DNA of 12,080 bases. Source: Saprospiraceae bacterium (GTDB lineage: Bacteria; Bacteroidota; Bacteroidia; Chitinophagales; Saprospiraceae). The position numbers were made by a program, and so were the translations under genes. Numbering within the stretch: the stretch's first letter is position 1; each line of letters opens with the position of its first letter. The notes under the pieces are model-generated. The model saw only the letters and a program-made list of their open reading frames with translations, ran no database searches and was not told where the DNA came from. Where the stretch lies: NCBI GenBank assembly GCA_017995875.1, contig JAGOIB010000061.1, forward strand, positions 1 to 12,080. Reading direction: 5' to 3'. Below are positions 1 through 6,435 of this stretch, in pieces.

Positions 1-14
1 GTCAATTGTCAATT
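1..14. repeat. Heptamer tandem repeat, GTCAATT x2
   Basis: The first 14 bases are two exact copies of the 7-mer GTCAATT. The last base of the second copy is the first base (plus-strand reading) of the aroA stop codon at 14-16. Only two copies are in view, and the array may continue to the left of the window. Short heptameric direct repeats like this accumulate between genes in some bacteria; that this is one of them is inference. Confidence 0.5.
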
Positions 15-1273
15 TACTTCATCTTTACTACTTCGCGTTTTATCCCTATTGATTCCAAATCTTTCCAAAAACCTGGATAGGATTTAGTGACCACATCCGG
101 GTCCTTTATGGTGACAGGATTTAATGCAGCAAAGGCGGAAAGCGACATCGCCATCCGGTGATCTTCATACGTATTAAATTTTGCCTTGTCTTTCCACCAT
201 GCTCTCCCGGCTACAAGACAGGTAATGTCGGATCCAACTTCATTTGGAATCACAGTGACTTTTACTCTGGCGAGTTCTGTTTGCATAGCCGTTATCCTAT
301 CCGTTTCCTTAATGCGAAGTGTACGTAGGCCCGATAAAATACCTTTGATCCCCAAACCCGAAAGTGTCACCATTAATGTCTGCGCAATATCCGGACACAA
401 GGTGAAATCATATTTATACTCTTTAAGTTTCTCTTTGAGACCGATCTTTTTAATGGTCATCCCTGTTTCTGTAAAAACAGTTTCTACACCAAGATCAGCA
501 AATATATTTTTCAAGACGGAATCACCTTGTATACTATCCTCTCTCAATCCTTCAATTTGCAATTCAGCTTTATCCACTAATGCCGTCATCGAATAAAAGT
601 AAGACGCGGCTGACCAGTCACCTTCAACAGTATAGTCTTTTGCCTGGTAAATACCAGGCTCAATGGTGATAGTGTTTTCTGTCCATTGATGTCCGACGCC
701 AAAGTACTCCATCATGGCAAGGGTCATGCGGACATAAGACCCTGAAACAAGATCGCCTGCGAGATGCACCTTGAGTCCTTTCGGCAGATATGGTGCGATC
801 AACAACAAAGCAGTGAGATATTGACTGCTGACACCTGTCTGTAAAGTAACCTCATTGATCCCGGCACCAAATGATTTTGATGGCTTGATTTTCAACGGAG
901 GAAAACCTTCCTTGTCCAGAAACGTGATATCCGCTCCTAACAATTGAAGTGCTTTAACCAGTGGCCCAACCGGTCTGCGCCGAAGTTGCGCTGATGCATC
1001 GAGCGTCACTTCACGATCACCCAGACAAGCTCTCGCTACCATAAAACGAAAACTGCTGCCGGCATATCCGCTATACAACTCCTCCTTTTCGGAGGAGAGC
1101 ATATTGACCAACACCTTTGTATCATCGCTGGCACTCAGTGAATGGATCGTAAAGGGATCTTTGCACAGGGATTGAATGATCAGTGCCCTGTTGGAAATAC
1201 TCTTTGAGGGTTCCAGGATGACCGTTCCACTCAACTGGCGTTGAGGGCACGATAGACGATATGCATTTGCCAT
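14..1273 (-). CDS. aroA: 3-phosphoshikimate 1-carboxyvinyltransferase (EPSP synthase)
   Basis: This cytoplasmic enzyme transfers the enolpyruvyl group of PEP to shikimate-3-phosphate, the sixth step of the shikimate pathway. The 419-residue protein is full length, close to the roughly 427 residues of the E. coli enzyme. The visible active-site motifs are PSKSISNR (22-29; K24, S25 and R29 are the shikimate-3-phosphate/PEP residues), VSSQY (148-152), PDIAQ (294-298), KETDR (322-326), YEDHR (369-373, the second PEP arginine) and the late lysine of TKSYPG (K397). The PEP loop, normally NAGTAMR, reads YAGSSFR (70-76): the glycine and arginine are kept but neighbouring residues differ. The ATG at 1273 gives a normal N-terminus. 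It lies 6 nt downstream of phoH on the same strand, so the two are probably co-transcribed. The identification is secure. Confidence 0.97.
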   Translation of the reverse strand: MANAYRLSCPQRQLSGTVILEPSKSISNRALIIQSLCKDPFTIHSLSASDDTKVLVNMLSSEKEELYSGYAGSSFRFMVARACLGDREVTLDASAQLRRRPVGPLVKALQLLGADITFLDKEGFPPLKIKPSKSFGAGINEVTLQTGVSSQYLTALLLIAPYLPKGLKVHLAGDLVSGSYVRMTLAMMEYFGVGHQWTENTITIEPGIYQAKDYTVEGDWSAASYFYSMTALVDKAELQIEGLREDSIQGDSVLKNIFADLGVETVFTETGMTIKKIGLKEKLKEYKYDFTLCPDIAQTLMVTLSGLGIKGILSGLRTLRIKETDRITAMQTELARVKVTVIPNEVGSDITCLVAGRAWWKDKAKFNTYEDHRMAMSLSAFAALNPVTIKDPDVVTKSYPGFWKDLESIGIKREVVKMK

Positions 1274-1279
1274 GTTTAG

Positions 1280-2272
1280 TTATTCTTCCGCCTCTTTTTT
1301 CTGCTCTGCTATCCGCTTCTTCTCTGCATCATTGTCAAATGCAATGATGATATCCCTTACCAATCTGTGACGGACTACATCATCTGCGGTCAACCTTACA
1401 GTAGCTATTCCCTCCAGGTGACCGAGTAAATCAATTGCTTTTCTAAAACCTGAGTGTACACTCCTTGGCAGATCGATCTGTGACAAATCCCCGGTGATGA
1501 TACATTTAGCTGAAGGGCCCAGACGCGTGAGAAACATTTTAATCTGGCCTTCTGTTGCATTTTGAGCTTCATCCAGAATGATAAATGCATTGTCAAGAGT
1601 TCGTCCACGCATATAGGCGAGCGGCGCAACTTCAATGACCCTGTTTTGCATGAAATAATTGAGCTTGTCAATCTGGATCATATCATCCAATGCATCATAT
1701 AATGGCCTGAGATAGGGATCGATTTTTTCCTTGAGGTCGCCGGGTAAAAACCCAAGATTCTCCCCTGCTTCTACTGCCGGACGGGTAAGGATAATCTTCT
1801 TGACCATTGCATTTTTAAGTGCACGGACAGCAAGCGCAACAGCCGTATACGTTTTACCTGTTCCCGCAGGACCTACTGCGAAGACAACATCATTAGTATC
1901 AGCGGCGGTGACCATCTTTTTCTGGTTCTTCGTCCTGGCCTTAATAGGTTTTCCGGTACGGCCATACAGAATGACATGCTCAGCACCTGCAGCTGCATTT
2001 TCTTCTGGCTCAAATATGTGTGTACCCGCAAGCAATTCTTCCAACGTTTCCATCGGCAGCGTCTTCCGATCCTTCAGGATGCGGACCATCATCTCAAACT
2101 TATCTTTCGCGCTTTGGGTTAATTTCTTCTTACCGTTCAGTTTTACCTGGTTTCCTCTCGAGGTAACAACTACATCCGGAAATGCCTTCCTGAAGAGGTT
2201 CAGCTTACTATTGTTCTGTCCGAAAAGCTCAAGTGGATCAACATCCTCTACAGTCAATATAATCTCACTCAA
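1280..2272 (-). CDS. phoH: PhoH family ATPase (PhoH-like protein)
   Basis: This is a cytoplasmic P-loop nucleotide-binding protein of the PhoH family, whose members have been linked to RNA metabolism and phosphate stress; its exact role is not settled. The 330-residue protein has a family-specific N-terminal region (1-65), then the ATPase domain: Walker A GPAGTGKT (134-141), the signature TRPAVEAGENLGFLPGDL (163-180), Walker B IILDEAQN (231-238; D234, E235) and ITGDLSQIDLP (259-269). The tail from about 313 is charged (Lys/Glu-rich). The start is a TTG (complement of 2270-2272). No ATG lies in frame just upstream, and the first codons (SEIILTVEDVDPLELFG) match the usual beginning of Bacteroidota homologues, so a later ATG would cut conserved sequence. 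It is the first gene of the phoH-aroA unit, and a TAnnTTTG box lies about 60 nt upstream. Confidence 0.95.
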   Translation of the reverse strand: MSEIILTVEDVDPLELFGQNNSKLNLFRKAFPDVVVTSRGNQVKLNGKKKLTQSAKDKFEMMVRILKDRKTLPMETLEELLAGTHIFEPEENAAAGAEHVILYGRTGKPIKARTKNQKKMVTAADTNDVVFAVGPAGTGKTYTAVALAVRALKNAMVKKIILTRPAVEAGENLGFLPGDLKEKIDPYLRPLYDALDDMIQIDKLNYFMQNRVIEVAPLAYMRGRTLDNAFIILDEAQNATEGQIKMFLTRLGPSAKCIITGDLSQIDLPRSVHSGFRKAIDLLGHLEGIATVRLTADDVVRHRLVRDIIIAFDNDAEKKRIAEQKKEAEE

Positions 2273-2330
2273 AATCTTGTCTTTAGGGTTTGATATAGTT
2301 TGTCCGATGGTATTAAGTGTTTGGTTGTCT

Positions 2331-2338
2331 CAAATCTA
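2331..2338 (-). promoter_or_regulatory. Putative Bacteroidota -7 box for phoH-aroA
   Basis: The minus strand reads TAGATTTG here, an exact match to the Bacteroidota -7 consensus TAnnTTTG. It would place the transcription start some 50 nt before the phoH TTG codon. I see no clear TTTG-type -33 element at the expected 19-21 nt upstream, so the call rests on one box. Between this site and the opposing box lies a small imperfect inverted repeat (GCCGA 2347-2351, TCGGC 2365-2369) around AACGTT, which could be an operator but is too short to claim. Confidence 0.4.
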
Positions 2339-2393
2339 ACGATTCAGCCGATAACGTTGTTCAGTCGGCAGATAAATTTACAAATTTTTGTAA

Positions 2394-2401
2394 TATGTTT
2401 G
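2394..2401 (+). promoter_or_regulatory. Putative Bacteroidota -7 box for the ABM-aroB-PBP operon
   Basis: The plus strand reads TATGTTTG, an exact match to TAnnTTTG, ending 31 nt before the ATG at 2433. This would give a leader of roughly 25 nt. As with the opposing promoter, a good -33 TTTG is not visible at the normal spacing. The surrounding DNA (2371-2400) is AT-rich, as expected for a promoter. It is the only plausible promoter I see upstream of the seven-gene plus-strand run. Confidence 0.4.
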
Positions 2402-2432
2402 AGCAGGGTTCAAAAGCATCCTACCTTTTAGT

Positions 2433-2732
2433 ATGATCAAACGAATTGTCATGATGCAGTTATTGCCGGAAAAGGAGGCCCTCTTTTTGGATATCTTTGA
2501 AGAAGTTAAAAGAGACATTCGGAATCAGGAAGGCTGTACTGACCTGGAAGTCTTGAGAAGTGAGCAGGACGGCATCATAAGTGTCTGGACCATAAGTCTT
2601 TGGACCTCAGAAGACGCGTTAAATGGGTACAGGGCCTCTGAACTTTTTCAACAAACCTGGGCTAAAGTCAAGCCATTGTTTTCGAGCAAAGCCCATGCCT
2701 GGACACTCACCATTATTGAAAAAGTGCCATGA
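2433..2732 (+). CDS. Small ABM-domain protein (antibiotic biosynthesis monooxygenase-like)
   Basis: This 99-residue protein has the size and pattern of the dimeric alpha/beta ABM fold. An opening strand MIKRIVMMQL (1-10) is followed by a helix (12-30), the family turn NQEGCTDLEVLRS (31-43), a strand IISVWTISLWTSEDALNGYR (48-67) and a C-terminal helix and strand SELFQQTWAKVKPLFSSKAHAW (69-90). Family members include haem-degrading and quinol monooxygenases, but most small Bacteroidota versions have no known substrate, and no cofactor-binding residue can be named from the sequence. The ATG at 2433 follows a putative promoter, and its stop overlaps the aroB start as ATGA, so the two are probably translationally coupled. 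The fold assignment is fairly sure; the enzymatic activity is unknown. Confidence 0.85.
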   Translation: MIKRIVMMQLLPEKEALFLDIFEEVKRDIRNQEGCTDLEVLRSEQDGIISVWTISLWTSEDALNGYRASELFQQTWAKVKPLFSSKAHAWTLTIIEKVP

Positions 2733-3817
2733 ATACACATGTTTCACCATTAGGTGATATCTATCTGGGTAGTGTGCTTGATGGATTGAATGCAGCCATC
2801 GAAAAACTCGAACCATCATCCATCCTCTTACTGGCAGACAGCAATACTTTAAAATATTGTGTTCCATTGTTGGAACCCGTTATCGGGACTCTTCAATGCG
2901 TTGTTATTCAGGCGGGTGAACAAAATAAAACCCTTGCCGCTTGCGAACACATTTGGGCTTCCTTGATCGAAAAAGGGGCTGACAGATCGGCCCTGGTGCT
3001 TAATATCGGAGGAGGAATGATATGTGATCTGGGTGGATTTGCTGCCTCATGTTACCAACGTGGAATACGTTTTAGCCATTTACCCACTTCCCTCCTTTCT
3101 ATGGCGGATGCTGCCATCGGAGGCAAAACAGGGGTAAATTTCGAGGGGTATAAAAATTATTTAGGTCGTTTCGAAGCCCCTTCTTTTATCTGGATCGATC
3201 CGGTATTCTTAGCAACTCTCCCTGACCGTGAAATCAAGGACGGACTCGCAGAAATCATCAAACATGCGATCATTGGAAGTATTGCCTTATGGGAATCACT
3301 ATCCGGATGTGAAACAACAGCTTCTATCCAATGGCCCACACTATTACAAGAGAATTTGATGATCAAAAAACGCATAACAGAGGCTGATCCATATGAAAAG
3401 GGACTCCGGAAGGTGCTCAATTTCGGACATACCATCGGCCATGCTTTGGAAAGTCATTTGTTGAAAGGCCCCGCACCGATAAGTCACGGGCAGGCCGTAA
3501 CCCTTGGCATGCTGACTGAAGCTAAGATCGCCAACCTGATGGGGTTGCTGGATGATAAAGATTTTCAGGCCATTATCGATTTGATTCATCGTTTGTTGGG
3601 TCAGGTCGAAGTAACTTTGCCATCCATTGAGGAAATCCAGCCCTGGCTAAGGGGGGATAAGAAAAAAGCAAACGGTCAGGTAGGATTTAGCCTCCCTGAC
3701 AGGATTGGTTCTTGTGGCTGGAATATACTTGTGGAAAATCATGTTATTGCCGCTGGATTAGATTGGCTGGCTACACAAGTAGTGAACCCTTCTGAACGTT
3801 TGAGTGGAGATAAATAA
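2729..3817 (+). CDS. aroB: 3-dehydroquinate synthase
   Basis: This cytoplasmic, NAD- and divalent-metal-dependent enzyme converts DAHP to 3-dehydroquinate, step two of the shikimate pathway. The 362 residues match the usual family length. Visible motifs are GEQNKTL (63-69, NAD region), GGGMICDLGGF (94-104), PTSLLSMADAAIGGKTGVN (119-137; compare the usual PTTLLAQVDSSVGGKTAVN), GLAEIIKHA (172-180; E175 is the first metal ligand), KVLNFGHTIGHALES (228-242; H234 ligand) and SHGQAV (252-257; H253 ligand). All three zinc ligands are present, so it should be active. The ATG overlaps the stop of the ABM gene by 4 nt (ATGA). A 21-nt gap leads to the PBP gene. Its pathway partner aroA lies across the divergent promoter region on the other strand. 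Confidence 0.97.
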   Translation: MNTHVSPLGDIYLGSVLDGLNAAIEKLEPSSILLLADSNTLKYCVPLLEPVIGTLQCVVIQAGEQNKTLAACEHIWASLIEKGADRSALVLNIGGGMICDLGGFAASCYQRGIRFSHLPTSLLSMADAAIGGKTGVNFEGYKNYLGRFEAPSFIWIDPVFLATLPDREIKDGLAEIIKHAIIGSIALWESLSGCETTASIQWPTLLQENLMIKKRITEADPYEKGLRKVLNFGHTIGHALESHLLKGPAPISHGQAVTLGMLTEAKIANLMGLLDDKDFQAIIDLIHRLLGQVEVTLPSIEEIQPWLRGDKKKANGQVGFSLPDRIGSCGWNILVENHVIAAGLDWLATQVVNPSERLSGDK

Positions 3818-3838
3818 AATTGGTTGATCATTTAAGGT

Positions 3839-6367
3839 ATGCAGCATTCATCAACTTTTGAAAAATATAGTAAGCGGCTTTGGCTTGTGGCATTTGCCTT
3901 TGTTGGAGCTGTCATACTTTTCTTTGTCATTCTTTCCTTTCAGGGTCTTCCTGATTTCAAGCAATTGGAAAATCCTGATTTTGAACTGGCCACACAGGTC
4001 ATCGATATCAAGAGCAGGGAAATCGGAAGATATTATACACAAAACCGGCTTCCTGTAGATTACAACCACCTCAACCCGCACCTGATCGATGCGTTGGTCG
4101 CGACAGAAGATGTCCGTTATTTTTCACATTCCGGAGTAGATATCAAAGCGCTATCAAGGGTATTGATGGGCGTCATTACATTCAATACAAGTAAAGGCGG
4201 AGGAAGTACGATCACGCAGCAACTTTCAAAACTTCTTTTTGACAGACCGGATTTTACCGGGATGGGTAAAATCAAAAAAAGCTGGACGCTGATGATTACC
4301 AAATTTAAAGAGTGGATTACAGCCGTCAAACTGGAGAGACAATATACAAAGCAGGAAATCCTCTCGATGTACCTCAATAAATTCAACTTCATCTATGGAG
4401 CTTATGGTATCAGTGCAGCTGCGGAAATCTATTTTGGAAAAAATCAAAAGGACCTGAAGATCGAAGAGGCTGCTACCCTAATTGGAATGTTGAAAAATCC
4501 CGCGCTTTTCAATCCTGTACGTCGTCCGGATACGGTCGAACACAGGCGAATGATTGTCCTCAACCAGATGCGAAAAGAAGGGTACATCACCCGTGACCAA
4601 TATGACTCATTGAAAGTTTTACCGCTCGATATTTCAAGATTCCAAAAGCAGAGCCATGTTACTGGACCTGCTCCTTACTTCAGGGCCGAATTAGCGAATT
4701 GGCTTAAAGAACTTTTTAAACAAAAGGAATACCGTAAACCGAATGGTGAAGAATACAATATTTACAAGGACGGTTTAAAGGTCTTCGTCACTATTGATCT
4801 CGACATGCAGATCATGGCTGAGGAAGAAATGTGGAAACATATGACCAAGGTGCAGGAGAAGTATAATACTGTCTGGAAAAATATGGATCCATGGACATAC
4901 CATGCAGATGATGCACAAAAGAAAATAAGACAAGACGGACTCACAAGCATGATTCGTCAGACAGACAGATATCAGGCAATGCGTGAAGAACGCCTTAGTG
5001 CTTTGCTCCAGAAGATCAGGGATAAATACGATATAGATTTAAGCGATTGGGATATCGACAATCTTGCGCAGGAATCCCAGAAGGCAGGACGTATCGCCAG
5101 GCTTGTTTCCGGCAAATCTATATCAGCAGAAAAAGGCAGGAAATACAAAGAGGTCATTGCGAGCGATTACTGGCCGGAATTATTACCTGCCTGGAAACAA
5201 TTTCAAAAAGATATCACCAAAGTAATGACCACGGCTGTGGACATGATGGTCTTTGATTATAATCCATCGGGTGAAAAGAAAGTAACGATGTCTCCGCTTG
5301 ATTCCATTAAATATCACAGGCGTTTCATGCAAACTGGTATCCTGGCCATTGATCCAAGGACAGGTGAAGTAAAGACATGGGTGGGTGGTATCAACAACAA
5401 ATATTTTCAATACGATCACATCGGTAGCAGCCGGCAGGTAGGATCCACGTTCAAACCATTTGTATATGCAACAGCCATTACCCTACAGGGTATTTCTCCT
5501 TGTTTCCCAGTCATCGATCAGCCGTATACAATTGCACCCGGCGATGGAAGTTTTGGCGTACTGGAACCATGGACACCAAGAAATGCGGATGGTAAATATT
5601 CCGGAAGAAGCTATACACTGTTTGAAGGCTTAAAAGATTCAAGGAATACAATTTCTGTTTTTCTGATGCAGCAATTAGGCAATGCTAATGTGGTGAGAGG
5701 ACTGGTACATAACATGGGAATTGACAGTTCGGCTCGACGATCAGATGGTGAATACCGTGTGCCAAACCAGCCTTCCATTTGTCTGGGTTCAGCAGATCTT
5801 ACCGTGATGGAAATGACAGGTGCGTACTGTACATTTGCCAACAATGGTGTTTTTGTACGGCCCTATTTCGTTTCTTCCATTGAAGATGAGAATGGACGTG
5901 TCATCTATCGCGCAGTTAAAGAAGAACAGGTGGCTCTCCCGGCCAAGGCAAATGCCGTGATGGTGGATATGCTAAAATATACAGCAGTGGGTTTCGGTGA
6001 TTATAAAAGCACGGTCGGCGGTAAGACCGGAACCACCAATGATTATGTAGATGGGTGGTTTATTGGCATCACCCCTTCTCTCGTGGTAGGTACATGGGTT
6101 GGTGGCGAAGATCAATGGATTAAATTCAACACCTTGGCGGACGGCCAGGGAAGTGTAATGGCTAAACCATTTTTCAAGGCTTTTCTGCGCCGACTCGAAA
6201 ATTCGACGGACGTAGATTATGATCCAAATCTAAAATTTGCAGTACCGGAAGGTGGCCTTGATATTGAAACCGATTGTGCGAAATACAATGCCTTGCGTCA
6301 TCAATCTGTTCCACAACAATATAATACAGAAGAAAATTTTCAGGAGGAGTTTAACGAAAATCAATGA
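3839..6367 (+). CDS. Class A penicillin-binding protein (PBP1A-type transglycosylase/transpeptidase)
   Basis: This bifunctional cell-wall synthase polymerises lipid II into glycan strands and crosslinks the peptides, anchored in the inner membrane with its catalytic domains in the periplasm. A short cytoplasmic N-terminus is followed by one membrane segment (about 14-35). The GT51 domain has ATEDVRYFSHSGVD (88-101; catalytic E90), KGGGSTITQQLSK (119-131) and the second-Glu region KQEILSMYLN (171-180). The transpeptidase domain has all three motifs: STFK (S536 nucleophile, K539), SRN (601-603) and KTGT (729-732). Between the domains, residues about 325-497 form a long charged, mostly helical-looking linker. 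The 842 residues are within the upper range for Bacteroidota homologues. The ATG at 3839 has AAGG at 3834-3837, the nearest thing to a Shine-Dalgarno in the window. It sits in the plus-strand operon; its stop lies inside a hairpin. Confidence 0.95.
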   Translation: MQHSSTFEKYSKRLWLVAFAFVGAVILFFVILSFQGLPDFKQLENPDFELATQVIDIKSREIGRYYTQNRLPVDYNHLNPHLIDALVATEDVRYFSHSGVDIKALSRVLMGVITFNTSKGGGSTITQQLSKLLFDRPDFTGMGKIKKSWTLMITKFKEWITAVKLERQYTKQEILSMYLNKFNFIYGAYGISAAAEIYFGKNQKDLKIEEAATLIGMLKNPALFNPVRRPDTVEHRRMIVLNQMRKEGYITRDQYDSLKVLPLDISRFQKQSHVTGPAPYFRAELANWLKELFKQKEYRKPNGEEYNIYKDGLKVFVTIDLDMQIMAEEEMWKHMTKVQEKYNTVWKNMDPWTYHADDAQKKIRQDGLTSMIRQTDRYQAMREERLSALLQKIRDKYDIDLSDWDIDNLAQESQKAGRIARLVSGKSISAEKGRKYKEVIASDYWPELLPAWKQFQKDITKVMTTAVDMMVFDYNPSGEKKVTMSPLDSIKYHRRFMQTGILAIDPRTGEVKTWVGGINNKYFQYDHIGSSRQVGSTFKPFVYATAITLQGISPCFPVIDQPYTIAPGDGSFGVLEPWTPRNADGKYSGRSYTLFEGLKDSRNTISVFLMQQLGNANVVRGLVHNMGIDSSARRSDGEYRVPNQPSICLGSADLTVMEMTGAYCTFANNGVFVRPYFVSSIEDENGRVIYRAVKEEQVALPAKANAVMVDMLKYTAVGFGDYKSTVGGKTGTTNDYVDGWFIGITPSLVVGTWVGGEDQWIKFNTLADGQGSVMAKPFFKAFLRRLENSTDVDYDPNLKFAVPEGGLDIETDCAKYNALRHQSVPQQYNTEENFQEEFNENQ

Positions 6368-6396
6368 TGATCTTTACATCCTAAAGGGATCATCAT
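6364..6396 (+). other. Stem-loop spanning the PBP stop codon
   Basis: ATGATGATC at 6364-6372 is perfectly complementary to GATCATCAT at 6388-6396, giving a 9-bp stem. The pairing can extend three more pairs (two of them G-U) to leave a 9-nt loop. The PBP stop codon TGA (6365-6367) is inside the left arm. No T-run follows, so it is not a typical intrinsic terminator. It might influence mRNA ends or the relative expression of PBP and the downstream lipoprotein gene; the function is inferred only from position. Confidence 0.5.
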
Positions 6397-6435
6397 CCAC
6401 AGCAAAGACAAAGCAAATTGAAAAACCAGACATAC

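Noticed and set aside
186..596. 136-codon open frame on the plus strand
   Set aside because: It lies wholly opposite aroA, and its translation has no recognisable domain or composition of a real protein; a shadow of the conserved gene.
1731..2339. 202-codon open frame on the plus strand
   Set aside because: It is antisense to phoH and consists of Ser/Phe/Val-rich low-information sequence, typical of the complementary reading of a coding strand.
6418..6435. TTG at 6418 as start of the lipoprotein
   Set aside because: The ATG at 6436 gives a compact, normal lipoprotein signal (Cys22); the extra six polar residues add nothing to it.
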